A stretch of 34,537 nucleotides of DNA from Methanobacteriota archaeon (GCA_005878515.1 VBLZ01000100.1:1-34537), one strand, 5' to 3'. Positions 23,372 through 32,905 are shown, numbered from the stretch's first letter. Made by a program: numbers and translations. Notes: generated by a model not told the origin, from the letters alone.

Positions 23372-24478
23372 TCACCGTACGATGTCGACCCCGCCGTGGG
23401 CGCGCACGTGCTCCCCCGGGCCAAGGATCTGCTTCGATCGCACGCCGGTCAGGATGAGCATGACCCGCAGCTTGTGCTCCAAGCTCGGGTCGACCGCCGC
23501 GCCCCAGATGATTCGCGCGTTCGGCGCAATGCGACCCTGGACGATTTCGGCGACCTTCTCGGCCTCGGCGACGCTCATGTCGTTCCCGCCCGTGACGTTC
23601 ACGAGGGCTCCGGTCGCGGCGCTGATGTCGACGTCGATCAGGGGCGAATTGATCGCCTCTTCGATCGCCTCTTCCGAGCGGTTGTCACGATCGGATTCGC
23701 CCAGGCCGATCATCGCGACCCCGCCGCCCTTCATGATCGTCTTGATGTCGTTGAAGTCCAGGTTAACGAGGCCGGGCTTCGTGATGATTTCCGTGATTCC
23801 TTTGATCGCCCGCATCAGCACATCGTCCGCGACCTTGAACGCCGCATTCAGCGCCAGACGCGGGACGAGTTCAAGGAGTTTGTCATTCGGGATCACGACG
23901 ACCGTGTCCGCGAAGTTGCGGAGTTTCTCGAGGCCATACTCGGCGTTCTCGGCTCGGATCGCTCCCTCGGCCCGGAAGGGGAACGTGCAGATCGCGATCG
24001 TGAGGGCGCCCGCCTCCTTCGACAGCTGCGCGAGGACCGGGGCGCCGCCTGTGCCGGTGCCGCCTCCGAGGCCGCACGTGATGAAGACCATGTCCGCCCC
24101 CTGGACGACGGACCGGAGTTCGTCCGCCGCTTCGCGGGCGGACTCCTCGCCGACTTGGGGGAGTGCCCCGGCCCCGAGGCCCCGCGTGACGCGGCGTCCC
24201 AGGAGGAGCTTGTGAGGCGACCGGATGATCAGGAGATGCTGGGCGTCCGTGTTCGCGGCGAAGAGCTCCGCCCCGACGATGCCGGACTCGACGAGCCGGT
24301 CGATCGTGTTGCAGCCGCCCCCTCCAATGCCGACGATCTTGATGTTCGTCCTCAGGCTGGCGAGGATCCGCTCGAGTTCGGCGTCCTCCGCGCCGACGCC
24401 CATCGACTGCGTGGGGGATTCAGGGAGCCGCGGCTGAACGCCCGAACGACTCACGACTTCCCTGACAATGGAATCCAT
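23372..24478 (-). CDS. ftsZ: Cell division protein FtsZ, second copy
   Basis: A 368-residue tubulin-family GTPase that polymerises into the division ring. Motifs: GIGGGGCNTIDRL (G1), GLGGGTGTGGAPV (tubulin signature), and FNDIKTIMKGGG with the conserved acidic residue of the T7 loop. The ATG at 24478 is preferred to the one at 24526 because of a GGAGG ribosome site just upstream. A TATA element lies at 24544-24553. The downstream genes secE and spt5 are tightly packed, so they probably share its transcript. It is a paralogue of the neighbouring ftsZ. Confidence 0.95.
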   Translation of the reverse strand: MDSIVREVVSRSGVQPRLPESPTQSMGVGAEDAELERILASLRTNIKIVGIGGGGCNTIDRLVESGIVGAELFAANTDAQHLLIIRSPHKLLLGRRVTRGLGAGALPQVGEESAREAADELRSVVQGADMVFITCGLGGGTGTGGAPVLAQLSKEAGALTIAICTFPFRAEGAIRAENAEYGLEKLRNFADTVVVIPNDKLLELVPRLALNAAFKVADDVLMRAIKGITEIITKPGLVNLDFNDIKTIMKGGGVAMIGLGESDRDNRSEEAIEEAINSPLIDVDISAATGALVNVTGGNDMSVAEAEKVAEIVQGRIAPNARIIWGAAVDPSLEHKLRVMLILTGVRSKQILGPGEHVRAHGGVDIVR

Positions 24479-24543
24479 TTTTCGGCCTCCGGCTGCCCGA
24501 GGAAGCGAATGAAGCAACCGCGACATTCACGTAAAGGAGGACG

Positions 24544-24553
24544 ATTAATAAAT
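24544..24553 (-). promoter_or_regulatory. TATA box of the ftsZ-secE-spt5 operon
   Basis: ATTTATTAAT on the minus strand, 66-75 bases before the ftsZ ATG at 24478. It lies in the spacer between the two ftsZ genes, so each copy can be transcribed independently. Confidence 0.55.
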
Positions 24554-24606
24554 GTTTCCGGGTTCGCGCCGTCCTCCTCGCCTCCCGTGGATCGCCACGG
24601 GGCAAT

Positions 24607-25701
24607 TCAGCGGATGACGTCGACGCCGACGCGGGCCTTCTCCTCCGAGGGATCCCGTCGCCCGACAATCTGCTTCGACTTGACGCCGGTCGCGACGAGC
24701 ATGACGCGCAACGTGTGTTCGAGCGACGCGTCGACGGTCGCGCCCCAGATGATCCGCGCGGTCGGAGAGACCTTCGATTGGACGACCTCGGCAACGCGCT
24801 CCGCCTCGGAAATCGTCATGTCGTTCCCGCCCGTAACGTTGATCAGCACGCCGTGGGCGGTCGACACATCGACCTCGAGGAGCGGCGAGTTGATCGCCTC
24901 TTCGATTGCCTCGACGGCGCGGTTGTCACCGACGGCCTGGCTCTCGCCGAGGCCAATCATCGCGACCCCGCCGCCTTTCATGATCGTCTTCACGTCGTTG
25001 AAGTCGAGGTTCACGAGGCCGGGCTTCGTGATGATTTCCGTGAGTCCTTTGATCGACCGCATGAGGACCTCGTCCGCGAACTTGAACGCGAGGTTCAACG
25101 ACTGCCGCGGCACTAGGTCGAGCAGTTTGTCGTTCGGGATCGTGATCACCGTGTCGGCCGCGTCGCGGAGCCGCTCGAGCCCCCATTCCGCGCTCTCCAT
25201 CCGGAGCTTCCCTTCGCCCCGGAAAGGCAAGGTCACGACCGCGATCGTCAGCGCGCCCATCTCCTTCGCCAGCCGGGCGACGTAGCCGCAGCTGCCGGTG
25301 CCCGTCCCGCCACCCAGGCCGCACGTCACGAACACGATGTCCGCGCCTTGCACGATCGCGCGCAGCTCCTCTTCGGCCTCCCGCGCGGCTTCCTCGCCGA
25401 TCTGCGGCAGCGCGCCGGCCCCGAGGCCCTTCGTGATCCGACGGCCGAGCAGGACCTTCTTCGGGGAAGCGATATGGAGCAGGTGTTGCGCGTCCGTGTT
25501 GCATGCGTACAGCTCGGCCCCGACAATCCCCTCGTTGTAAACGCGGCCGATCGTGTTGCAGCCTCCACCACCGAGGCCGATGATCTTGATGTTCGTCCGC
25601 ATCTTGCTGAGCATCTCTTCGAGCTCGGCGTCGACCCGGCTGTCTTCAAATGCGGGGGCACTCCCTTCCCGGGCGAGAACGTCCTCTAACATCGAATTCA
25701 T
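24607..25701 (-). CDS. ftsZ: Cell division protein FtsZ, first copy
   Basis: A 364-residue FtsZ paralogue. GLGGGGCNTIGRV (G1), the tubulin signature GLGGGTGTGSCGYV and FNDVKTIMKGGG are present, so both copies look able to bind and hydrolyse GTP. In euryarchaea with two copies, FtsZ1 and FtsZ2 have distinct roles in ring assembly and constriction; which one this is cannot be decided by eye. The frame runs upstream to 25806, past the TATA box; the ATG at 25701 (MNSMLEDVL) has an AGGTG ribosome site. Confidence 0.95.
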   Translation of the reverse strand: MNSMLEDVLAREGSAPAFEDSRVDAELEEMLSKMRTNIKIIGLGGGGCNTIGRVYNEGIVGAELYACNTDAQHLLHIASPKKVLLGRRITKGLGAGALPQIGEEAAREAEEELRAIVQGADIVFVTCGLGGGTGTGSCGYVARLAKEMGALTIAVVTLPFRGEGKLRMESAEWGLERLRDAADTVITIPNDKLLDLVPRQSLNLAFKFADEVLMRSIKGLTEIITKPGLVNLDFNDVKTIMKGGGVAMIGLGESQAVGDNRAVEAIEEAINSPLLEVDVSTAHGVLINVTGGNDMTISEAERVAEVVQSKVSPTARIIWGATVDASLEHTLRVMLVATGVKSKQIVGRRDPSEEKARVGVDVIR

Positions 25702-25765
25702 TGCAGCACCTGCAGAGCCTGCGAGTTCATCCCATCCCGCAAGATGGCCGCGTATCCGGCGGACG

Positions 25766-25794
25766 CTATTTAAAAGTTGTCGGACGAACGTCCG
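25766..25794 (-). promoter_or_regulatory. Promoter region of the first ftsZ with an adjacent palindrome
   Basis: CTTTTAAATAG on the minus strand (25766-25776) is a good TATA element, about 65 bases before the ATG. Directly upstream lies CGGACG-AA-CGTCCG (25781-25794), a perfect 6-bp inverted repeat that overlaps the place where TFB binds. Confidence 0.5.
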
Positions 25795-25849
25795 CCGCGT
25801 TGACAAACACGCGCGAATCGTCCTCGATTCGCGTGCCGATCCGCGTGCG

Positions 25850-27142
25850 TTACTCGGAGAGCGCGGCCTTCGATGCCTTGCGAACGGCGTCGACCGCTTC
25901 CGCCGGTGCGGCGACCATGACGACCCAGTCGACGACCTGACGGACCTGGAGCGCGCGGCCGAGCGGACTCACCTTCGAGAACGGTTTCACGTCGCCGTCG
26001 TCGAGGATGGGGACCTCCGTCTTTGCGATGCGAGGCTCGCTCAACAGTAATTCAGGAAGCGGGACATCGACGATGACCTGGCCCGGCTTCACGCCGGCCC
26101 GCCGCGCGATGCGGTCCTCCACGCGCCGGCGCTCGTCTGGATCTTTGAACGATGCGAGCACCGCCCGCGTGGCGTCGGTGAGATCGTCCCGGTCCGACGC
26201 GAGGACGCGCTTGTAGAGCTTGCGATATTTCAGCCGCAGCGCGATCTCCCGCTGGAGCGGCCCCTGATGGACGAGCCAGTTCAGGAGCTCATGGTCCACC
26301 ATCTTCTGGATGTCGGCGATCGGTGCGTCGGACCGTTCCACGGCGCGCGCGAGCATCTCCTCGGCGATGCGGACGGTCTTGTGGAAGTACACCGAGGAGT
26401 ACATCAGGCCCCGCGCAACGAGCATCCCCTCCAGGGCCGGAAGGCCCTTGCGATCCAGGGCGAGCTCGCCCCGGTGGGTCCGGAGCGTTTGCAGGAGGCG
26501 GGAGAAGTCGATCGTCCCGTGGGAGGCGCCCGTATAATGCGCGTCCCGCATGAGGTAGTCGATCTGGTCCGCATCCATCGGGCTATGGATGATCTGCGCG
26601 AGGTACCGTTTCAACTCCTTCCGGCCTCCGGGCACGAGCAGGCCAGCGCCCCTCTCCGAAGGCCCGCGGATTAGGTCGGCGACGGCCGCGGGATTCACCC
26701 CGTGCGCTTCGAGCACTTCGTGAATCCGCTTGACGTCCGGGAAGGCGCGCCGATCTTCCGGGGACACGTTGTCGTCGTGGCCCGTGATGATCCGCTGCGT
26801 CAGGTGCATGTGGTCCACCGCGAGCTCGCGGCTTAGGACGTGCTCCAAGGTATGGGAGAACGGACCGTGCCCGACGTCGTGGAGAAGGCCCGCCGCCTGG
26901 ACGAGCTTTCGTTCGTCGTCCGGCAGGCCGAGTGCGCGCGCCATCTCCCCCGCGACGTGGCCTACGCCGAGGCAATGCTCGACTCGAGAATGATTCGCCC
27001 CCGGGAACACGAGATACGTCAGGCCGAGCTGCCGAATCGAATTGAGTCGCTGCAGCTCGAGCGTTTCGAGGAGGTCGAGGGTGAGCGGATCGAGGCGGAT
27101 CGTCCCGTGGACTGTGTCCGTGATCGTCTTCAGATCCGCCAT
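25850..27142 (-). CDS. HD-domain phosphohydrolase (SAMHD1/dNTPase-like)
   Basis: A 430-residue HD hydrolase. Metal ligands are in RVEHCLGVGH (His56), LLHDVGHGPFSHTLE (His88-Asp89) and MDADQIDYLMRDAHYTG (Asp near residue 195). This set matches the SAMHD1/YwfO-type deoxynucleoside triphosphate triphosphohydrolases, which cut dNTPs to nucleoside and triphosphate. The N-terminus KTITDTVHGTIRLDPL is also family-typical. The C-terminal half holds a helical domain and a small beta domain likely used for oligomerisation. A TATA box lies 22-33 bases upstream, so the transcript is probably leaderless. Substrate specificity cannot be read; other HD hydrolases remain possible. Confidence 0.92.
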   Translation of the reverse strand: MADLKTITDTVHGTIRLDPLTLDLLETLELQRLNSIRQLGLTYLVFPGANHSRVEHCLGVGHVAGEMARALGLPDDERKLVQAAGLLHDVGHGPFSHTLEHVLSRELAVDHMHLTQRIITGHDDNVSPEDRRAFPDVKRIHEVLEAHGVNPAAVADLIRGPSERGAGLLVPGGRKELKRYLAQIIHSPMDADQIDYLMRDAHYTGASHGTIDFSRLLQTLRTHRGELALDRKGLPALEGMLVARGLMYSSVYFHKTVRIAEEMLARAVERSDAPIADIQKMVDHELLNWLVHQGPLQREIALRLKYRKLYKRVLASDRDDLTDATRAVLASFKDPDERRRVEDRIARRAGVKPGQVIVDVPLPELLLSEPRIAKTEVPILDDGDVKPFSKVSPLGRALQVRQVVDWVVMVAAPAEAVDAVRKASKAALSE

Positions 27143-27163
27143 CCGACGCGCCAGCCCATGCGT

Positions 27164-27175
27164 CCATATATAGAT
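27164..27175 (-). promoter_or_regulatory. TATA box of the HD hydrolase gene
   Basis: ATCTATATATGG on the minus strand, 22-33 bases ahead of the ATG at 27142. Confidence 0.6.
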
Positions 27176-27258
27176 TCGGCGAGACCGTTCGATGCATCAT
27201 CTGCCGGATAGAGCGGCGATGAATCGTCGCGATCCGGAGCCTCGACTGAAACTCCGTC

Positions 27259-29817
27259 TTACGCTTTCGACAGTTGAGAGTAGTCAAGGCCCCTCAGCAT
27301 CGGGTTGAAGTAGTAGCCGCTGACCCATGCTCGCTCGACATGGAAACTCGTCGCCTGGAAGACCCACAGGTACGGCACGTCGTCGAGGACCGCGCGGGCC
27401 GTGAGGTCGAGGAATTCCAGCAGCCGTGTCGTCTCGTTCAACTCGCTCGCGGCGGCGTCGATGCGGGCATCGAGGGTTACGTTGCTATATCCAATCCACG
27501 TGGAATACGCGCTCCCGGTTCGAAGGAACGGCACAACGGAATCCAGCGGATCGGCGAAACGAGGCGCCCACGACAGGAGGGCGAGCGGGAGACCGCCGTC
27601 ATGCAACGCCCGATTATACACGGCCGAGTCGAGGGATCGGACGGCGACCAGGATGACACCCGGAGAACCTTCGCGCGCGTGCAGCGCCTCGAGGCCCTGG
27701 GCCAAGAGGCGGCACCCCTGTTCCTCGTACGCACTCCCCGCCCGGTAGTACAGCGTGAGGTTGAACCCCGACGTCCAGTACGGCGTCGCGTTCAGTTCGG
27801 TCGCGGCTCGAGCCAAATCGAAGGGGAAGAGGGGGATGCTCGCGTTGTATCCCGGAAGGCCGAGCGGGATCGGTCCGCGGGGTTGGAGTCCCGCATCGTG
27901 GGTCACGTTCACGAGGAAGGCGCTGTAATCGAATGCGTAGGTGAACGTCCTGCGAATGTGGACGTCCGCAAAGAAGGTCGCCAGCACCGTACTCGGATCC
28001 GGCGTCGCGGTGAGGTTGATCCTCTGGTTGTAGCCGAAAAACGACATGTCGAACGCGGGGCGGTCTTTCGCGATCCGCAAGGTCGGGGACTTCGGCGTCC
28101 CGTCCGCGTTCATCACGTCCCACTGGTGGTCCCGATCGATCGCGGCCGTATCCACGTCCCCGGCGAGGAGCAGGAACTTGCGGCTCACGACGTCGCGCAC
28201 CGGAAGGAGGTGGACGGCCGGGGCCTTGGCGGGGCCTCGCCAAGACTGATTGAACCGCGTCAGCACAATGGCTTGGTTCGGCGACCAAGTCGTCAGGGTG
28301 AACGGTCCGCTCCCGCAGTCCGCACCCCGAGCTAAGATGGAATTCGGGACGCCCCATCGGACGCTTCCGTTTTTTCCAACGCAGGCCTGTGACAGGATGG
28401 ATCCGACAGTCGAAGCGAGGATCGGCAGGAAGGCGGAATATGAGCGCAGGAGATGGAAGACGACGGTATAGTTCCCGGTTGGCTCGACCGTGGAGTTGCT
28501 CACAGCCCAGGCGGTCGAGACATTCAGCGCCGTCGTATCCCACGATGGTTCCGGTGGCAAGGCGGCGCTCATGTGCGCCGGGACCGCGGACCGCACCGGG
28601 AAGGTCACGTTGGCCCAGTCTCCGATCGTGCAGTTCTGCTTTCCCGCGACCGACGGATTGCAGTCCGCGTTCGTGAACGTGCTGATGCGATTGGTCATGA
28701 GACCTTCGAGGATCCGCGAAGGTCCGTCGGCCGGGTGGATGGCGAGCAGCCGCCGGAACGAGCTCGAGACATCCGTCGCCGTCATGTGCGTCTGATCGTG
28801 GAACATCACGTCGGTCCGCAGCTGGAAGGTGTAGTTCTTCCCGTCGGGCGACGTGCCGTTGTTGGCCATCGACGGCAAGTCTGTGGCGAGGCGAGGCACG
28901 AGCGAATCGACGCTTTCGATCCCGGACGGAACCGCGATGAGCGTTTCGTACACGTTCTGGAGGACCTCGCCGCCCGCGGAGTCGTTATCGATCGCGGACT
29001 CGAGCGAGTCCGGTTCCCGCGCGGTCGCCGCCGCGAAAATGTTGGGATACTTCACCTGGGCCAGCGGAGCGCCGGAGACAACGCGCACGGTGTAGCCCGC
29101 GGACTTCGCGAACGCCCCCGACGACAAGATCAATCGGACGAAGTAGGTCCCCGGCGAGGAGAACCGGTGTACCGTCTCACCGACCTCGAGGGCCGTGCCG
29201 GTCGTATTCGCGGTCCCGTCTCCCCACGAGTAGCTGAACGAGAACAAGGATGCGTTCTCGGCGGCGCTCACGACCGAGTACGCTCCGCCGCGGGAGACGT
29301 TCGATGCGTTGTTCCACGACCATACGTACGCCCATGAGGCATTTCCGCTGAACCGGATCTCGGAGCCGACCGTCGCGGCGGACCGGTTCGCCGTGAGCGC
29401 CGCGAGACCGTTCGCTCCGACGCACGTCACCGCGCAACCGGAGGGCGACGGCGGGCTTGCGGGGACCGTGCCGTCAGACGGAGCTGAGCGCACGTGAATG
29501 AACAGGAGCCGGTCATCGTTCGTCGCGATGCCACCCTTGCCGTCGCTCACGGTCAGGACCGCGGTGTACCAGCCGGGCACGGCATAGGCGTGGGGCTCCT
29601 GGGCCCCCGATCCGGTTCCGCCGTCGCCGAACTCCCAAAAGTAGCTCAGCGCATCGCCGTCGGGGTCGGTCGCGTGCGCGGTGAATGCGAGCTTCGTGGG
29701 AGACGCGCTCGCGATGGCAATGTCATCGCTCACCGAGACGTCGGTGATGGCCGGCGGGCGGTTGGGCTGACGAACCGCGATGGCGAATGCGGTGATCGTG
29801 ATCAGGGCCACGACCAC
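27259..29817 (-). CDS. Membrane-anchored solute-binding protein (family 5) with PKD domains
   Basis: An 852-residue protein: one N-terminal membrane helix (VVALITITAFAIAV), a PKD domain (about 20-110, with YFWEFGDGGTGSG), a second PKD-like domain (about 140-245, FSYSWGDGTAN), then an SBP_bac_5 domain of the kind binding oligopeptides or nickel (about 250-852; REPDSLESAIDNDSAGGEVLQNVYETL, TFQLRTDVMFHD). It probably captures solutes at the cell surface for an ABC importer, but no permease or ATPase gene is adjacent. The start is unclear. GTG 29817 is the first usable codon, just ahead of the membrane helix. The same frame stays open back to a stop at 29961 and reads as a Pro/Glu-rich cytosolic tail, but contains no ATG, GTG or TTG. 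Confidence 0.85.
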   Translation of the reverse strand: MVVALITITAFAIAVRQPNRPPAITDVSVSDDIAIASASPTKLAFTAHATDPDGDALSYFWEFGDGGTGSGAQEPHAYAVPGWYTAVLTVSDGKGGIATNDDRLLFIHVRSAPSDGTVPASPPSPSGCAVTCVGANGLAALTANRSAATVGSEIRFSGNASWAYVWSWNNASNVSRGGAYSVVSAAENASLFSFSYSWGDGTANTTGTALEVGETVHRFSSPGTYFVRLILSSGAFAKSAGYTVRVVSGAPLAQVKYPNIFAAATAREPDSLESAIDNDSAGGEVLQNVYETLIAVPSGIESVDSLVPRLATDLPSMANNGTSPDGKNYTFQLRTDVMFHDQTHMTATDVSSSFRRLLAIHPADGPSRILEGLMTNRISTFTNADCNPSVAGKQNCTIGDWANVTFPVRSAVPAHMSAALPPEPSWDTTALNVSTAWAVSNSTVEPTGNYTVVFHLLRSYSAFLPILASTVGSILSQACVGKNGSVRWGVPNSILARGADCGSGPFTLTTWSPNQAIVLTRFNQSWRGPAKAPAVHLLPVRDVVSRKFLLLAGDVDTAAIDRDHQWDVMNADGTPKSPTLRIAKDRPAFDMSFFGYNQRINLTATPDPSTVLATFFADVHIRRTFTYAFDYSAFLVNVTHDAGLQPRGPIPLGLPGYNASIPLFPFDLARAATELNATPYWTSGFNLTLYYRAGSAYEEQGCRLLAQGLEALHAREGSPGVILVAVRSLDSAVYNRALHDGGLPLALLSWAPRFADPLDSVVPFLRTGSAYSTWIGYSNVTLDARIDAAASELNETTRLLEFLDLTARAVLDDVPYLWVFQATSFHVERAWVSGYYFNPMLRGLDYSQLSKA

Positions 29818-30126
29818 GACCGCGGTGATTCGACCCCAGGGCCAACGCGTGGGAGCTTCGGGCCCTGGGGGAACGGGAACGCGTCCTCCCTCCGCGTCCG
29901 TTTCGGGCTCCGTATAGGTTCCCTCCGGGCCGGAAGTCGTGGAAAGGGGGAGTCGACTCTAATAGTTTATCTGACGAAACTCGAACTCGGATGCGCGACC
30001 AAGTGCGATCGACACGCAATCCGGGAGACAGGGAGCGATTGCGCGCTCTTCGTCTCGCACCGGGCGCGCTTCAACGCCAGCGCTTCTCCAAAGTTTCAAT
30101 TACGCTGCGTCGGTTGGGCGGGCGAC
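29818..30126. other. 309-base stretch without a confirmed gene
   Basis: The part from 29818 to 29958 continues the solute-binding protein frame on the minus strand without a start codon. A TATA-like ATAAACTATTAG (minus strand, 29959-29970) lies at its upstream edge. Between 29971 and 30126 the region holds the upstream sequence of tRNA-Cys, including an AT-richer patch (about 30088-30103) at promoter distance. Nothing else is seen. Confidence 0.6.
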
Positions 30127-30199
30127 GCCGGGGTGACAGAGCGGCTAATGTGACCGACTGCAGATCGGTTTCCAGAGGGTTCGACTCCCTCCCCCGGCA
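30127..30199 (+). tRNA. tRNA-Cys (anticodon GCA)
   Basis: Acceptor GCCGGGG/CCCCGGC, anticodon stem ACCGA/TCGGT around loop CTGCAGA (anticodon GCA), five-base variable region, T stem GAGGG/CCCTC with loop TTCGACT. The D arm is weak, with a three-pair ACA/TGT stem. The discriminator base is A and no CCA is encoded. It lies 165 bases upstream of the cystathionine beta-synthase gene. Confidence 0.95.
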
Positions 30200-30364
30200 T
30201 CTTCGCATCCCGCGGCTCCGGACCGTTCCGACTCGTCGCGAGACCGATTTCGTAAGCGGAGCAAACCGAATCTGTTCGGGAGGACATCAGAGGTAACCGA
30301 CCCGCGCACGTTCTTATAGCGACCATCCTTTTCATCGAGTGTCGGTGACGGAGTCGGCCTAGCA

Positions 30365-31735
30365 ATGCGGGTCTTCGAGAGCATCCTCGACACAATCGGG
30401 AACACGCCCTTGGTCAAACTGCCGAAGATCATGGCGGGCGTCCCTTGCCTCGCGCTGGCCAAGCTCGAGATGATGAATCCCGGCGGGAGCGTCAAAGACC
30501 GAATCGGGGAGAAGATGATCGAGGATGCGGAGGCGAAGGGGCTGTTGAAACCCGGGGGAACGATCATCGAGCCCACGAGCGGCAACACCGGCCTGGGCCT
30601 CGCGATGGTCGCCGCGATCAAAGGCTACCGCGCGGTCTTCACGATGCCGGACAAGATGAGTCGGGAGAAGATCGACCTCCTGAAGGCCCTCGGGGCTCGC
30701 GTCGTCGTGACGCCCACGGCGGTTCCGCCGGAGCACCCGGATTCCTACTACCGCGTCGCGGAACGGATCCACCGCGACACTCCAAACTCCATTCTGCCCA
30801 ACCAGTATGCGAATCAGGCGAACCCCCGAGCCCACTATGAGACGACGGGCCCGGAAATCTGGCGGGACACCGACGGGACCGTCACGCACTTCGTCTGCGG
30901 GATGGGGACCGGGGGCACGATTAGCGGCGTGGGCAAGTTCCTCAAGGAGAAGAATCCGAAAGTCCAGGTCATCGGGGTCGACCCGCTCGGATCGATCTTG
31001 AAGGATTTCTTCTACAAGAAGGAACCCATGAAGGCCCACACCTACAAGATCGAAGGAATCGGGGAGGACTTCGTGCCGGAGTCCACCTGGTTCGACACGA
31101 TTGACGAGATCGTCAAGGTGGGCGACAAGGAGGCGTACCTGATGACGCGCCGCCTCGCCCGGGAGGAAGGCGTCCTCGCGGGGAGTTCGAGCGGCGCCGC
31201 CGTCGTTGCGGCCCGGCGAATTGCCGAGACGCTCGACCGGGCCGACGTGATGGTCGTCCTCTTGCCCGACACCGGCGAGCGCTACCTCTCGAAGGCCCAC
31301 AACGAGGAGTGGCTGAAGGAGCAAGGCTACCTCGAGGAACCGGTCGCGCCCCTCATGACGATCCTCCGGGCGAAGGAGCGAACGATTCCCGGCGTCGTAA
31401 CGGTCGACATCGCGGCGAAGGTCCGTGAGGCCGCCGACATGATGCGCCAGTACAACGTGTCCCAGCTCCCCGTCATGGACACGGGCATCCTCGTCGGCAG
31501 CCTGCGGGAGGAGATCCTGATGAAGGCCCTCCTCCAGAACCCGAAGCTCTACGACGATTACGTCGCCAAGGTGATGGAGAAACCGTTCCCCATCGTCGAG
31601 CCGGGTGCGGACCTCGAGCAGGTCTACAAACTCCTGTTGCGCGGCAGTCCCGCCGTCGTCGTTGGCAAGGAGAACCGACTCGAGGGGATCATCACCCGCA
31701 TCGACGTCATCGAGTACCTCGCGGGCCGCGCGTAG
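30365..31735 (+). CDS. Cystathionine beta-synthase
   Basis: A 456-residue PLP enzyme of fold type II with two C-terminal CBS domains. It should condense serine (or O-acetylserine) with homocysteine to give cystathionine; cysteine synthase activity is also possible. The PLP lysine is Lys44 in NPGGSVKDRIG, followed by the TSGNTG substrate loop and the phosphate-binding GMGTGGTISG. The CBS pair occupies about residues 335-456 (MTILRAKERTIPGVVTVD..., KVMEKPFPIVEPG). CBS domains usually bind adenosyl ligands and regulate the enzyme. The ATG at 30365 has a TATA-like TTCTTATAGC (30311-30320) upstream. The gamma-synthase/lyase gene follows 45 bases later. Confidence 0.93.
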   Translation: MRVFESILDTIGNTPLVKLPKIMAGVPCLALAKLEMMNPGGSVKDRIGEKMIEDAEAKGLLKPGGTIIEPTSGNTGLGLAMVAAIKGYRAVFTMPDKMSREKIDLLKALGARVVVTPTAVPPEHPDSYYRVAERIHRDTPNSILPNQYANQANPRAHYETTGPEIWRDTDGTVTHFVCGMGTGGTISGVGKFLKEKNPKVQVIGVDPLGSILKDFFYKKEPMKAHTYKIEGIGEDFVPESTWFDTIDEIVKVGDKEAYLMTRRLAREEGVLAGSSSGAAVVAARRIAETLDRADVMVVLLPDTGERYLSKAHNEEWLKEQGYLEEPVAPLMTILRAKERTIPGVVTVDIAAKVREAADMMRQYNVSQLPVMDTGILVGSLREEILMKALLQNPKLYDDYVAKVMEKPFPIVEPGADLEQVYKLLLRGSPAVVVGKENRLEGIITRIDVIEYLAGRA

Positions 31736-31780
31736 CAAGCCTATTTACGGAGGACCCGCGACTCCGTCCCCGGCGATTCG

Positions 31781-32905
31781 ATGCGTTTTGCCACGAAGGC
31801 CATCCACGTCGGGCAGGAACCGGATCCGCGGACCGGCGCGGTGACACCGCCGCTCTACCTGACCTCGACGTATTCCCGGAAGACACAGGACGAGTACGCG
31901 TACGCGCGCTCCTCGAACCCGACGCGCGAGGCGCTGCAAAAGAGCCTCGCGGGCCTCGAGGGGGCCAAGTATGCCCTCTCGTTCTCGAGCGGCATGGGGG
32001 CCATCACGACCTCCCTCACGCTACTCAAGAAGGGAGACCACGTCGTCGTGACGGACGACTGCTACGGCGGTGTCTACCGGATCTTCACGCGGATCATGAG
32101 CAACTACGGGATCGAATCGAGCTTCGTCGACCTGCGCGACCTCGTCGACGCGGAGGACGCCTTCCGGCCGGAGACTCGGATGCTGTGGACCGAATCGCCG
32201 ACGAACCCCTTGATGAAGGTCGTCGACCTCCGCGAGCTCGCGGTCATCGCGAAGGCGCACGATGCGATCAGCGTGTGCGACAACACGTTCGCGTCCCCGG
32301 CCCTGCAGAATCCGCTGGCCCTCGGGATCGACCTCGTCGTCCACAGCACGACGAAGTATCTGGGCGGCCATGCGGATCTCCTCGGCGGAGCCCTCGTGAT
32401 GGACCGAGACGACCTACACGAGAAGCTCAAGTTCTCCCAGAACGCGCTGGGCGCGATCCCGAGCGCCTTCGATTGTTGGCTCACGCTGCGCGGGATCAAG
32501 ACCCTCGCGGTCCGCATGGAAACGCACTGCGACAACGCGGAAGCGCTCGCGAAATTCTTGAAGGCCCACAAGGCGATCGCGAAGGTCCACTACCCCGGTC
32601 TCCCCGACGACCCCGGCCACGCCATCGCGAAGAAACAGATGCGCCGCTTCGGGGGCATGCTGAGCTTCGAAGCCCGCGATCCGTCTCGGATCGTCGAGCG
32701 GCTCAAACGCCTCGAGGTCATCGTGCCGGCGGAGAGCCTGGGCGGCGTAGAATCCCTCATCGAGCACCCGGCCTCGATGACCCACGCCAGCGTGCCGAAG
32801 GAACAGCGGGAGAAGCAGGGCATCACGGACGGCCTCGTACGCTTCTCGATCGGACTCGAGGACGTCCACGACCTAACGGAAGACCTCGAACGGGCGCTCG
32901 GCTGA
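31781..32905 (+). CDS. Cystathionine gamma-synthase/gamma-lyase family PLP enzyme
   Basis: A 374-residue Cys/Met-metabolism PLP enzyme of fold type I. The PLP lysine is Lys192 in HSTTKYLGGH, with Asp167 (CDNTF) binding the pyridine nitrogen and SSGMGAI holding the phosphate. Pairing with cystathionine beta-synthase suggests gamma-lyase activity, giving cysteine, 2-oxobutanoate and ammonia (reverse transsulfuration). Synthases and lyases of this family cannot be separated by eye. A TATA-like CCTATTTACGG (31740-31750) suggests its own promoter. The 3' end overlaps the convergent membrane-protein gene by 33 bases. Confidence 0.9.
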   Translation: MRFATKAIHVGQEPDPRTGAVTPPLYLTSTYSRKTQDEYAYARSSNPTREALQKSLAGLEGAKYALSFSSGMGAITTSLTLLKKGDHVVVTDDCYGGVYRIFTRIMSNYGIESSFVDLRDLVDAEDAFRPETRMLWTESPTNPLMKVVDLRELAVIAKAHDAISVCDNTFASPALQNPLALGIDLVVHSTTKYLGGHADLLGGALVMDRDDLHEKLKFSQNALGAIPSAFDCWLTLRGIKTLAVRMETHCDNAEALAKFLKAHKAIAKVHYPGLPDDPGHAIAKKQMRRFGGMLSFEARDPSRIVERLKRLEVIVPAESLGGVESLIEHPASMTHASVPKEQREKQGITDGLVRFSIGLEDVHDLTEDLERALG

